Under the pieces are notes generated by a model. The model was not told the DNA's origin, ran no database searches, and saw only the letters and a program-made list of their open reading frames with translations. Below are positions 1-7,023 of a stretch of 22,500 nt of DNA, piece by piece. The stretch is taken from NCBI GenBank assembly GCA_963575745.1, contig CAUYUJ010020283.1, forward strand, positions 22,501 to 45,000, given 5' to 3'. Each line of letters opens with the position of its first letter. Position 1 is the stretch's first letter. The position numbers and the translations under genes were made by a program. Source of the DNA: Prorocentrum cordatum. Lineage: Eukaryota; Sar; Dinophyceae; Prorocentrales; Prorocentraceae.

Positions 1-1
1 G

Positions 2-70
2 GCCGCCGCTAGCTGCCCCTCGCCGCTGGGCGACGCGGCGGGCGCGGCCCCCAAGGTGCCCCGGGAGGCA

Positions 71-159
<89 letters not shown>

Positions 160-174
160 GCGACCGTCCCCCGG
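2..174 (+). CDS. Partial exon candidate with poly-threonine tract
   Basis: The reading frame enters from the left edge, so the upstream part is missing. It reads Ala/Pro-rich sequence including GDAAGAAPKVPREA, then about 29 threonine codons from a pure ACG tract, then RRPSPGAAGPW. The codons before the tract are GC-rich at third positions and the composition is plausible for a secreted or low-complexity protein. A possible GT donor follows the CCCCCG near 174, but the frame stays open beyond it into foldback A1. The purity of the ACG tract, with no synonymous changes, suggests recent slippage expansion rather than long-term selection. No domain is recognisable. Alternatively the whole region is non-coding and the open frame is a by-product of the repeat. 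Confidence 0.3.
71..158 (+). repeat. (ACG)29 microsatellite
   Basis: Uninterrupted ACG trinucleotides. They encode poly-Thr in the candidate exon frame and poly-Arg or poly-Asp in the others. Confidence 0.97.
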
Positions 175-239
175 TGCCGCGGGGCCTTGGCGGCCGGGGG
201 GAGCTGCATTACTTACTCCTAGCAGTTGGCGGCACGGTC

Positions 240-357
240 TGGCATGGTCTGGGGTCGGTCTCGGCAAAGACCATCGAGGAGCATCCTGGACCATCTCGGG
301 GAAAAATGCGCACAAAGCCGACGAATGCACGGGGAGTGGTTGTCCGAGCGATGGCAA
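240..357 (+). mobile_element. Foldback element family A, copy 1 (MITE-like)
   Basis: Shares with three other places in the window a core reading CCATCGAGGAGCATC, a central A-rich stretch, and a right end reading TGCACGGGG...GTCCGAGCGATGGCAAG. The reverse complement of that right end, CTTGCCATCGCTCGGAC, matches the left end of copy 4 (CTTGGCATCGCTCGGACG), so the family has terminal inverted repeats of about 18-25 bp. The left end of this copy is degenerate. It is too short to encode a transposase. Confidence 0.7.
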
Positions 358-373
358 GAAGGAGGCACAGAGC

Positions 374-566
374 AATCAACCCAAGTTCCCTCACCCCTCG
401 CGTTTTGGAAGACATTGCAATGTGAGGCGTCTCGTTGTTCTCGGCCGCTGGGGGCCCTCACCGGGCCCCGGGACCGTCCACAAACGCTTCTGGAGGAAAA
501 ACCAGGCCCGGGGAAGGGGTCCAGACCTCTGGGGGTCGTTGTCGTGAAAAAATCAGCCCAAGTTCC
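374..566 (-). mobile_element. Dispersed repeat N, copy 1, between 16-bp direct repeats
   Basis: Positions 436-552, read on the minus strand, align with 9378-9495 on the plus strand over about 117 bp at roughly 80 percent identity. Shared blocks include GACCCCCAGA-GTCTGGACCC and GAGGGCCCCC. The block lies between two near-identical direct repeats, AATCAACCCAAGTTCC at 374-389 and AATCAGCCCAAGTTCC at 551-566 (15 of 16 bases match), which may be a target duplication or an older internal duplication. No coding signal shared by both copies was found. Confidence 0.6.
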
Positions 567-1100
567 AGGATACTTCACATGCCGCCGCGCCGTTTGTTCC
601 GAATCGCGCGGCCTTCCATCTCGGGGAGAGCGCCGCGGGCACCGGGGCAAGCTCCGCCTCGGACGCAGGGCTCGCCGTGGGCGTGCCGCGGTGCCGGCGA
701 CGTCTCCCTGGGCGCGAGGCGCAGGGCTTGCCGTGGGTTTATTGTGGTGGTGTCGGCGTCGTCCGCTCGGGCGCGTCGAGAACGAGCGGCGCGAGCAAGC
801 CATGGGAGCCTGGCATACCCTCGCAATTCCGTCTTGGAGTGCACTGGCGTCGAACAGCGTCTGGAAGTCGATGGGGCGGCGCGCCGAATGGGCATTGGCT
901 CGCGACGATGTTCGCTACGATTTGGCGTCGGCTGGCGCTGATCTGCAAGGGTGGACCAGATGGTGCGGGAGGGAGGAGGGGGAGGCGGAGAAGCAGGAGG
1001 AGGTGGACCCCACCGCCCGTGGCGGGGCGGGCGCTCCCCCCTGGGAGCAGCCGGGGCCCCAGGGGGGGGGAGCCTGAGTGCTCGCAGGGCACGCGCAAAA
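567..1100. other. GC-rich region, no supported gene
   Basis: Several overlapping frames are open on both strands because stop codons are rare at this GC content. None has a splice-bounded, balanced composition that favours one strand. No repeat relationship to the rest of the window was noticed. Confidence 0.4.
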
Positions 1101-1104
1101 ACGC

Positions 1105-1247
1105 TCGGCATCACTCGGACGCGTGCGCTTTTTTTTTTTTTTTTTCTCGGCGGGGACCATCGAGGAGCATCTTCGACCATCTTGCGACAAGGTGCACGGC
1201 CGAAGTCGAAGCATGCACGGGGGAGGGGACGTCCGAGCCGTGGCGAG
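1105..1247 (+). mobile_element. Foldback element family A, copy 2
   Basis: Left end CGGCATCACTCGGACGCGTGC and right end ACGTCCGAGCCGTGGCGAG are inverted relatives. The internal block GGGACCATCGAGGAGCATC matches copy 1. A run of 17 T at 1129-1145 occupies the place of the T6 in copy 4, so the internal homopolymer varies in length between copies. Confidence 0.75.
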
Positions 1248-1377
1248 GCGAGGAGGAGGGCCCAGATCTCCGATGTGTCGCGCTCTTCTCGCAGCGTGGA
1301 GCCGCAGTGGTCTGCGGTCCAGAATTTTGGGATCGCGTGTCGCGCCGCCAGCCCTGGCCCACCTCCTCCTCCGCCTC

Positions 1378-1472
1378 CTCCACGCTTCGGAGCCTCCTCC
1401 TCCTCCTCCTCCTCCTCCTCCTCCTCCTCCTCCTCCTCCTCCTCCTCCTCCTCCCCCTCCACGCTTCGGAGC
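1378..1472 (+). repeat. (TCC)n tract bounded by 16-bp direct repeats
   Basis: A TCC tract of about 20 units lies between two exact copies of CTCCACGCTTCGGAGC (1378-1393 and 1457-1472). The direct repeats share CTCC with the tract, so duplication during slippage or repair at the tract is a simple explanation. Confidence 0.9.
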
Positions 1473-1702
1473 GACACGCTATCCGCTTCCCGGCCCCCAG
1501 GCGTCAACGTCTCGAGCTTTTCCGAGCCTCCCGCCCCGCAGCGCGGCGCGACGCGCCACCCACTCGCAGGGCATATAGCGTATCGGCGGGGCCGCCGCGG
1601 CGACACGCTGTGCAGGAGTTCCTGACCGTATCCCCTCGCACTCGCGAGGAGGACCCACATCTCCGACATTTCGCTTTTCTCCCGACGTGGCGCCGCAAAG
1701 GT
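1473..1702. other. GC-rich region, no supported gene
   Basis: Short inverted similarities exist around ACGCTATCCG and GTATCGGC, but they are too short to call an element. Open frames occur on both strands without clear splice boundaries. Confidence 0.35.
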
Positions 1703-1835
1703 CTAGTCCCGTTCCTCTTGACCGGTTTCCTCGTCCCGAGCTGTTTTTGCCGGGCTTGGGGCCCAGCGAGCAGTGCCAGGAGGCCCACGACGAAAAACGA
1801 CCTCCCGCGGCGTGTTCTTCGTATCGAGAGGAGGT
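1703..1835 (-). CDS. Terminal exon candidate downstream of a minus-strand TCC tract
   Basis: Read on the minus strand, the GGA tract at 1865-1907 becomes a long polypyrimidine tract ending in CTCCTGCCTAG, a good acceptor at 1837-1836. The following frame reads LDTKNTPREVVFRR, then GPPGTARWAPSPAKT and ARDEETGQEERD, and stops at 1703. Charged residues are balanced, unlike the repeat-encoded frames around it. A second minus-strand frame and one plus-strand frame are also open here, so the strand assignment rests mainly on the acceptor. No family is recognised. Confidence 0.3.
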
Positions 1836-1855
1836 CTAGGCAGGAGTTGGAGGAG

Positions 1856-1909
1856 GAGAGGAAGGAGGAGGAGGAGGAGGAGGAGGAGGAGGAGGAGGAG
1901 GAGGAGGGA
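1856..1909 (+). repeat. (GGA)n tract
   Basis: About 15 GGA units with a few interruptions, ending in GGGATAAAAAAGG. It is a polypyrimidine tract on the minus strand. Confidence 0.95.
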
Positions 1910-2027
1910 TAAAAAAGGAGGGAGGGCGACCGTCAGCACGCTGACGACCGCCAGGGCCCCAGCTGTCTCTCGGTCCGCTACGCGGCCGCGCCCCCCGCGC
2001 GCGGCCGTGGCGCACTCGGCGGCGGCA

Positions 2028-2105
2028 CCCGAGGCGCGTCCGCCCGCTCCTCGCCCCCGCGCGCGGCCCGAGGCGCGTCCGCCTCCTCGCCGCCTGCGCG
2101 CAGCC
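2028..2105 (+). repeat. 39-bp tandem duplication
   Basis: CCCGAGGCGCGTCCGCC begins at 2028 and again at 2067, with similar Pro/Arg-codon-rich DNA between them. The period of 39 bp keeps frame (13 codons), but no convincing exon was defined. Confidence 0.55.
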
Positions 2106-2148
2106 TCGGGGGGGGGGGTCCGCCAGCGGCCGCCACGCCGCACGGCAG

Positions 2149-2453
2149 CGGGCGCCGCGCCGGCGGCACTTCCCCCCGCCCTCCGCCGGCCGCCGCGGCG
2201 GCCAGCCGCTCCTCGCCCCGGCACGCGACCTGGGCTCGGCCTCGCTCGGACCTGTGCATGTTGCTTCCGGCGAGGACCAGCGAGGACCACATCCTGGACC
2301 ATCGAGCCACAAAAAAAAAACACGCACGACGCCGCAACATGCACGGGACATGGACGCCCGAGCGGCGGCAAGTGGGGGGGGGGCTGCAGGGCCCCCCAGG
2401 CGCGGCAGGGGGCCCCAACGGGCGCCGCGCCGGCGGCCCTTCCCCGCTCGGGG
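2149..2453 (+). repeat. Direct repeat flanking foldback A3
   Basis: GGGCGCCGCGCCGGCGGC followed by an N-CTTCCCC block occurs near 2149-2175 and again near 2427-2453, on either side of family A copy 3. The two blocks may be a local duplication split by the element. Confidence 0.5.
2235..2372 (+). mobile_element. Foldback element family A, copy 3
   Basis: Left end CTCGGCCTCGCTCGGACC and right end CGCCCGAGCGGCGGCAAG are inverted relatives. Internally it has CCGGCGAGGACC, ATCCTGGACCATCGAG and an A10 run, in the same order as copies 1, 2 and 4. Confidence 0.75.
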
Positions 2454-2580
2454 GGGCGGGCCGCTCCCCGCCCGCCGCAGCGCGCCTCGCCTCCTCGCGG
2501 GGCGGCCGCGAGGCTGCCCCCCGGCTCTCGAGGGGCGGGGCCCCGGCGTGCGCAAGCGCGCGCGGCTCCCCGCCCCGCCC

Positions 2581-2808
2581 CAGGAGGGCAAGAAACACAC
2601 AGACACAACGAATCGCCGATTCCCCCGAAAATAGAGGGACAATATTGGAAAATGTGGGGAGGGGGGGGGGACAACAATCCAGAACATATGGGAAAATTTG
2701 GGAAGTGGGGGGTAAGACAAAAATCCAGAAAATACGGGAAAATATGGGGAATCCTGCAATTTGTATATATATATATATATATTTGTTGTGTGTCCCAGGG
2801 CCCCTTCA
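2581..2808 (+). mobile_element. Foldback element family B, copy 1
   Basis: Begins CAGGAGGGCAAGAAACACAC and contains GAATCGCCGATTCCCC, several GGGAAAATATGGG-like blocks, GGGGAATCCTG, and an end reading TGTGTCCCAGGGCCCCTTC. Five copies occur in this window, all in plus orientation. The CACACA/GATTCCCC left part and the GGGGAATC/TGTGTGTCC right part form an imperfect inverted pair. A TA dinucleotide run (2764-2782) has expanded where other copies have TTATTTGTG. No coding capacity. Confidence 0.8.
2764..2782 (+). repeat. (TA)n microsatellite inside B1
   Basis: A TA run of 19 bases, absent from the other family B copies, so it expanded within this copy. Confidence 0.95.
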
Positions 2809-2864
2809 CCTCCTGGCCGCCGGGGTCCCTGCCCACGCCGCCCCACCAGGCGGCGGCCCACGGT

Positions 2865-3025
2865 CAGGAGGGAAAAAGCACACATACACAATTCATCGTC
2901 GATTCCCCAGATGGTATGGGAAAATATGGGCAGTGGGGGGGAAGACAAAAACCAAACAAATATGGGAGAAGATGGGGAGTCTTTTTCTTTGGGTGTGTTG
3001 ATTTGTGTGTCCTGGGGCCCCTTCC
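2865..3025 (+). mobile_element. Foldback element family B, copy 2
   Basis: Begins CAGGAGGGAAAAAGCACAC and ends TTTGTGTGTCCTGGGGCCCC, with the same block order as copy 1. It forms the downstream limit of the minus-strand gene candidate at 3026-3902, whose open frame continues into the element before stopping. Confidence 0.8.
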
Positions 3026-3364
3026 CACGGGCAGGGCCGCGGGCCCCTGGCGCCTGGGAGGGCCCACGGGCGCCCCGGCGGCCTGATCCACGCGCAGCAG
3101 GCGGGGAGGCCATCCAGCAGACGGGGCAGCCGCCGCAGCTGCCGTCGTGCCGCGCGTGGTGAGCTGCGCCAGTTCATCCTTCAGCCAACTGGGCGGGGAC
3201 GGCGAGGGAGACGGCGGCGCCCTGCGGCTGGCAGCTCTGGACGCCGGTCGGCTTCTCGACCTGGATCGTCGGGGTGGCGGGAACCAGGGCGGCTGCTGAT
3301 CGGCCGCCGTCCGCGCTGGGCGGCCTCGCTGCCACGCCTCCTCGCACCGCTCTCTGGCCCTGCC
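3026..3364 (-). CDS. Third part of minus-strand gene candidate
   Basis: Continues the exon at 3385-3663 in a different frame. It reads GRARERCEEAWQRGRPAR, a serine/arginine/proline-rich stretch, then SWLKDELAQLTTRG, an alanine run and AGWPPRLLRVDQAAG. The frame remains open into foldback B2 and stops at 2864, so the true end is probably an unrecognised donor before 3026. A plus-strand alternative exists at 3090-3156 (QQTGQPPQLPSCRAW before a GTGAGC), but the minus-strand reading continues a better candidate. No domain is recognised. Confidence 0.3.
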
Positions 3365-3384
3365 CTGCCGCATGCGCCAGGCAC

Positions 3385-3663
3385 CTTTGGCGTCGTGTCC
3401 TCGAAGCGGGCACGGAACGGCTCCGTCGCAAGGAACTCGGACATCTCCTCCATGCAGTGGGCCATCCACCCCCCGTACCCATCGTCGCGCATGGCCAGGT
3501 GGGGGATCCACTGCCCAGCGAGGTCGGCCAGTCCGTCGAGGAAGTGCCTGAGCCGCTGCTCCGCCTCGGGTGCGTGAAAGTCCGTGGCAGCGGCAGGTTG
3601 GCTGGCTCGCGGGGTGCGCATCCACGAGCAGCGCACTCCCATCGAGGTTCCGGCATAACGCGG
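3385..3663 (-). CDS. Internal or first exon candidate, unknown protein
   Basis: This is one of the most protein-like stretches in the window. After a TAG acceptor at 3666-3664 it reads RYAGTS, then a possible start MGVRCSWMRTPRASQ, then TDFHAPEAEQRLRHFLDG and LADLAGQWIPHLAMRDDGYG, followed by MEEMSEFLATEPFRARFED. It has balanced acidic, basic, aromatic and Met residues and high-GC third positions. The EAEQRLRHFLDGLADLA stretch should be helical. The frame then degrades at 3384, where a GTGCC...GCAG segment of 20 bases separates it from a better continuation in another frame. I recognise no family. It may be one gene with the neighbouring pieces on the same strand. Confidence 0.5.
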
Positions 3664-3678
3664 CTACTTTGAGCCTGG

Positions 3679-3800
3679 GGTGTTCCCTCTCGTGGGGGCT
3701 CCCCCAGGACTTTGCGATCTGACGCTTCCAGCACGGCGCGGCGACATGGTGCCTCAGGTGTTCCCTCCTGTGGGGGCTTCCTCAGGACTTTGTGTCGCCC
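3679..3800 (-). repeat. Degenerate 78-bp tandem duplication
   Basis: GGTGTTCCCTC begins at 3679 and 3757, each followed by a GGGGGCT-CC-CAGGACTTTG block. The period is 78 bp (26 codons). It lies between two minus-strand exon candidates, and in one minus frame it reads two related peptides containing KVL-(K/E)PP-EGTP. Confidence 0.7.
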
Positions 3801-3902
3801 TGCCGATGCAGCTGCCGCGGCCGCCCTCGAACATGACTTGGTGCTTGTCCTTCTGCAGCTCTCGAGCACGTGCACTGTGGTGGTAGTCCCCGTGACTCTC
3901 CA
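3789..3902 (-). CDS. Exon candidate upstream part of minus-strand gene
   Basis: On the minus strand the GGA tract at 3911-3975 is a polypyrimidine tract leading to CACGGCGTAG, with the acceptor at 3904-3903. The frame then reads ESHGDYHHS, ARARELQKDKHQVMFEGG and RGSCIGRATQ. A GT donor is available at 3788-3787 (CAAA then GTCC). The peptide is charged and mixed, unlike the surrounding repeats. Its position, strand and spacing suit an exon of the same gene as 3385-3663. The first base of the exon and the splice phase are uncertain. Confidence 0.4.
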
Positions 3903-3907
3903 CTACG

Positions 3908-3976
3908 CCGTGAGGAGGAGGAGGAGGAGGAGGAGGAGGAGGAGGAGGAGGCGGAGGAGGAGGAGGAGGAGGAGGA
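3908..3976 (+). repeat. (GGA)n tract
   Basis: About 21 GGA units with one GCG interruption. On the minus strand it precedes the exon candidate at 3789-3902. Confidence 0.95.
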
Positions 3977-4125
3977 CGAATGAGCAGGACTACGACAACC
4001 CCTGATATCCGCCCGCATGTTTTTTTTGTCAGCCCGCGGCCGCAGAGGACCGGGCCGCTTTCCCGGATCCACTTCTGATGGCCCCTTGGGCCCGAGCAAG
4101 GCCCTGCGGTCGATGGCCGACCTCT

Positions 4126-4216
4126 GATTGGACGACGACGCCGGCGCGGGCGACGCCGACGCCGAACGCCAAACGCCGAACGCCGAACGCCGAACGCCGA
4201 CGCCGACGCCGACGAC

Positions 4217-4248
<32 letters not shown>

Positions 4249-4267
4249 CGACGCCGACGCCGACGAC

Positions 4268-4301
<34 letters not shown>

Positions 4302-4500
4302 ACAAGGCGGGCGCGGCCTCGTTCCGCCCGCGGTGGCCGCCGCGCGCGCCGCCCGTGCCCGGGCGCGCCGAGCGGGAGCCCCGGGCCCGCGCCGCCGTCG
4401 GAGCCCAAGGCGCGGGTGCTGCCGCTGCCGCCTTGTCGTCGTCGTCGGCGTCGGCGTCGGCGTCGGCATCGGCGTCGGCTTCGTCGTCGTCGTCGTCGCC
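4126..4500. repeat. Inverted pair of GACGCC and GTCGGC hexamer tracts
   Basis: 4126-4303 is built from GACGCC, GACGACGCC and GAACGCC units. 4434-4500 is built from the complementary GTCGTC and GTCGGC units. Between them lies about 130 bp of GC-rich unique DNA in which both strands are open. The arms could pair into a large cruciform. Every frame through the arms encodes a dipeptide repeat (for example Asp-Ala or Arg-Arg), which makes long but uninformative open frames. Confidence 0.85.
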
Positions 4501-4550
4501 TTTGGTCATCCTGGTAAAAGAAGATTGCTGGCCCAATCACTTAGTCTATC

Positions 4551-4742
4551 GGGCCAGACGAAAGGGGGGGGATTGGGATAGGGGGGGTTACGAAATTTGC
4601 TGCATGCAGCTGGTTTCAGCCTCGCCGAGGGGCCCATTCCTCGATACATAGCCGCCTCTGGCGCCGGGAGGCGCCGGGAAAATCAGCTACGTGAGCTGAT
4701 TCTCAAACCCCCCCTTTGCTATCCCCCCCTTTCGCCCGACCC
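4551..4742 (+). mobile_element. Foldback element family D, copy 1
   Basis: The left arm (about 4551-4612) begins GGGCCAGACGAAAGGGGGGG. The right arm (about 4677-4742), reverse-complemented, begins GGTCGGGCGAAAGGGGGGG, and both arms continue with a second G7 run and an AGCTG-containing block. A second copy is at 18707-18879. No coding capacity. Confidence 0.8.
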
Positions 4743-4763
4743 GAGTCTAGGCCTCCTGGATGG

Positions 4764-4972
4764 GGTCGGAGTAATGGGGTCGGAGGATCGCGGATCGCGC
4801 TGTGTCGTCGATGCATCGGCGATGCGGCTCGATGTGGAGCCCGGTTTTCTCCACGATGGCGTCGCCGATGTATCGCCGACGTCGCCAGTGCATGGCCGAT
4901 GCATCGCCGATGCATCGCCGATGTATTGGCGATGCGGCGCGATTCTCGGACTCCATTTACTCCGATCCGACC
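4764..4972 (+). mobile_element. Foldback element family E
   Basis: The left arm 4764-4792 and the reverse complement of the right arm 4938-4972 share GGAGTAA(A)TGG-GTC-GAG-ATCGCG. The interior is made of GATGCATCGCC units and their complement, so the element is inverted at two scales. It begins 22 bp after family D copy 1. Confidence 0.75.
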
Positions 4973-5034
4973 TGGGAGGTCTCTAAAAAACGTTCTCCCA
5001 ATAACATCGTGAAAACCTTGCCTCATCAAGGAGA

Positions 5035-5235
5035 ATGGAACGTGAGCGGTTTGTGTTGACAGACCTGCAGAACAGACCCTCTATCCCTAAAGGCTTGGAC
5101 CTCCTGACGTACGTCCGCTCTCAAAGGGTTAAGGGGTCCATCATCGCTGTCATTCCAATTCTATGCCCGAAAGGCTTAGAGACAATTCTGTTACCCCCCG
5201 ACCACAACGGGCATGACTGGGAGGGGGAGGGGTGA
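5035..5235 (+). CDS. 66-codon ORF between foldback elements
   Basis: The frame starts at an ATG, reads MERERFVLTDLQNR, then SIPKGLDLLTYVRSQRVKG, a hydrophobic SIIAVIPIL and CPKGLETILLPPDHNGH, and stops at a TGA. The composition is balanced with few Ala, Gly or Pro, and its GC content is clearly below that of its neighbours. Most random frames in this window lack these properties. It lies between foldback E (ends 4972) and the inverted repeat at 5248-5328, so it may be cargo of, or a remnant within, a larger element. No acceptor-like tract precedes it. The protein is not recognised. Confidence 0.3.
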   Translation: MERERFVLTDLQNRPSIPKGLDLLTYVRSQRVKGSIIAVIPILCPKGLETILLPPDHNGHDWEGEG

Positions 5236-5247
5236 AGGGGGCCGATA

Positions 5248-5328
5248 ACGTCACGACTCGCGCCGGCGCCGTCTGGGAATGCTTACGCACTGCTAGTTCT
5301 CAGACGGCACCAGCGCGAATCGTGACGT
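5248..5328. repeat. Near-perfect 31-bp inverted repeat (hairpin F)
   Basis: Arms 5248-5278 and 5298-5328 match at 28 of 31 positions when one is reverse-complemented. Both begin ACGTCACGA-TCGCGC. The 19-base spacer contains TTACGCACTGCTAG. The size suits an RNA hairpin or a minimal foldback element. Confidence 0.9.
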
Positions 5329-5505
5329 GACTGGGAGAGTCGTAGTTTTGTCGTTCCTCTGGGGCGTTGCGCTCGCTACACGGGCCAAGCTCCTTCCACG
5401 GGTAGTAGAAGAACAGATATCCCACGCAGGGCGCCTGGCCTCCCCCCCATGTTGGCTCTCGCGCGCCTACGTTGGCGATCGCAGCGCACCCCCCCCCAAG
5501 TTCTT

Positions 5506-5667
5506 CAGGAGGGAAAGAAGCACACAGACACAATGAATCGCCGACTCCCAGGAAAATATTGGGAAATATGGGAAGTGGAGGTGAAGACGAAAACCCAGAA
5601 AGTATAGGAAAGTATGGGGGATCCTGTTATTTGTGCGTAGTTATTTGTCTGCCCCAGGGCCCCTTCA
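5506..5667 (+). mobile_element. Foldback element family B, copy 3
   Basis: Begins CAGGAGGGAAAGAAGCACAC and ends GCCCCAGGGCCCCTTC. This is the most complete copy without internal microsatellite expansion. Confidence 0.8.
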
Positions 5668-5795
5668 GAGTACAGATATCCCACGCAGGAGGCCTGGCCT
5701 CCCCCCCAAATGTTGGCGCTCGCGCGCCTACGCTGGCGATCCAGCGCACCCCCGCCCCGACGCGCTGGAGGTCTGAAGTAGGTACGGGAAGAATT

Positions 5796-5995
5796 CAAGA
5801 GGGACAACAAACACACACACACACAGACAGACAGACACACACACACACACACAGACACCATGAATCGTCGATTCCCCCGAACATATGGGAAAATATGGGA
5901 AGCGGGGGGGAAGACGGAAGCCCAGAAAAGATGGGAAAAAGATTGGGAATCTTCTTATTTGTGTGTATTTATTTGTGTGTCCTTGGGCCCCTTCC
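5796..5995 (+). mobile_element. Foldback element family B, copy 4
   Basis: Same block order as copy 3, with a CA/CAGA microsatellite expansion at about 5812-5858 in the CACACAGACAC block. Ends TGTGTCCTTGGGCCCCTTCC. Confidence 0.8.
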
Positions 5996-6065
5996 ATGTT
6001 GGCGGTCGCAGCGCACCCCCGCCCCGACGTTCTGGAGGTCTGAAGTAGGTACGGGAAGAATGTGC

Positions 6066-6693
6066 AAACTAGCAGCAGTTCCCACTCAGTTTGAACAGGG
6101 TTCGCTGTCGGCGTCGCCGCGGGCGTTGTCCTTTTGAGACAGAAAGGCCAACAGCGGCCGTTGAAGATTTGGGAAAACATTTGCTGTTGGGCATCGTACC
6201 CATTTGTGTCCGTGCCTGTCGCGAGCGTGCCAAAAAGCGTAGCCGTTGCCTGGCCCCCCCCCCCCCGCCCGGCGACGACCGCTACCGGAGATGATACAAC
6301 AGATCTATGGGGGCAAGGGGGGGGGCACTGCCGATCGCGGGCGGTATGGCGCATCATGGCATGCGTTGTGAGTCGCGCGCGCGTCCCCAGATCTCCGGCG
6401 ATCTGTGCGTTTTCGATCCGGGCGTCTTTCCTTGGTCGGGGGTGGGCAGAACCCCCAACAGTGACACGTCGATTGGTGAATTGTCCGTTTTCGGTTCCCG
6501 AGAGGGCGCCGTGGCCGTTGTTTTCCAGGCCTGCGCCCGCCAGGTTTGGGCCTGAGGTCGTTTTCACTAAACCACGTTTTACTAAAGAAAGATCTGTCCA
6601 TCCCCGAGTCTTGCCTGGGGTGACTTTTGCCTCGAGCCGACTGATCATCGCTCGTGGTGGACACGATGACGTTGCAGTGGGGGCGCGTGCCAA
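6066..6693 (-). CDS. Long open frame of doubtful coding status
   Basis: On the minus strand a frame is open from 6693 through this interval and on into the tandem duplication. It includes SLVKRGLVKTTSGPNLAG and RIENAQIAGDLGTRARL, which are more balanced than frames in repeat DNA. The plus strand is open over much of the same stretch, and no acceptor or donor pair clearly defines an exon. A block reading TCTGTCCATCCCCGA occurs at about 6594 and again at about 6789, which suggests that part of this region is an unrecognised repeat. The coding call is weak. Confidence 0.15.
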
Positions 6694-6803
6694 GAAACCA
6701 GTTGGATTTTGCCTGGGTGCCCTGGGTTTCTTGGATCTCGATGGGCCCCCAATAAGATCTTGACGATTTTCGATCGACGAAGAGAGGTCTGTCCATCCCC
6801 GAC
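6594..6803 (+). repeat. Short direct and inverted repeats
   Basis: TCTGTCCATCCCCGA occurs twice, about 195 bp apart. Between the copies, CCAAGAAACC (6690-6699) and GGTTTCTTGG (6725-6734) form a perfect 10-bp inverted repeat. The arrangement resembles a decayed foldback element. Confidence 0.45.
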
Positions 6804-6931
6804 TTGGCTTCGGCGCCTTCGGGCCTCGGAGTCACCGGAGCTCCGAGGGCATCTCGTCGGCGGACGTCCGGGCGGTGCGCAGGTCCCATGGGGCGGAGGG
6901 CGGCCCCATCTCGAGAGCGGGCTCTGGTTTG

Positions 6932-6994
6932 ACCTCCTCCTCCTCCTCCTCTTCTTCTCCTCCTCTTCCTCCTCCTCCTCCTCCTCCTCCTCCT
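6932..6994 (+). repeat. (TCC)n tract
   Basis: TCC units with a few TTC interruptions, 30 bases before the acceptor of the exon candidate at 7024. Confidence 0.95.
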
Positions 6995-7023
6995 ACATGG
7001 GAAGGGGGTCCTGAAGCCCGCAG

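Larger units (their letters stand above)
5414..6065 (+). repeat. 2.2-copy tandem duplication of about 260-320 bp
   Basis: CAGATATCCCACGCAGG begins at 5414 and 5673. It is followed in both units by GCCTGGCCTCCCCCCC, TGTTGGC-CTCGCGCGCCTACG, GCGCACCCCC and a family B element. A third partial unit begins near 5994 with the GTTGGCGGTCGCAGCGCACC block. Units 2 and 3 also share GGAGGTCTGAAGTAGGTACG. Family B was therefore duplicated together with its flanks here rather than inserted twice. Confidence 0.85.

Noticed and set aside
226-1077. A 283-codon open frame on the plus strand
   Set aside because: It runs through foldback A1 and family N copy 1 and is open mainly because stops are rare at this GC. 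No splice or composition support.
2764-2782. TATA promoter
   Set aside because: It is a TA microsatellite within a family B copy. The other copies lack it, and dinoflagellate promoters are not known for classical TATA boxes.
1703-3113. Frames of 377-437 codons across 1700-3100 on both strands
   Set aside because: They join GGA-encoded Arg, Pro or Leu runs, GC-rich DNA and two family B elements. The presence of similar lengths on both strands argues against coding. Only the short segment at 1703-1835 was kept.
3666-3674. GGCTCAA-like word near a minus-strand exon start, similar to the 3' end of the dinoflagellate spliced leader
   Set aside because: Only about seven bases match. No longer spliced-leader relict was found anywhere in the window.
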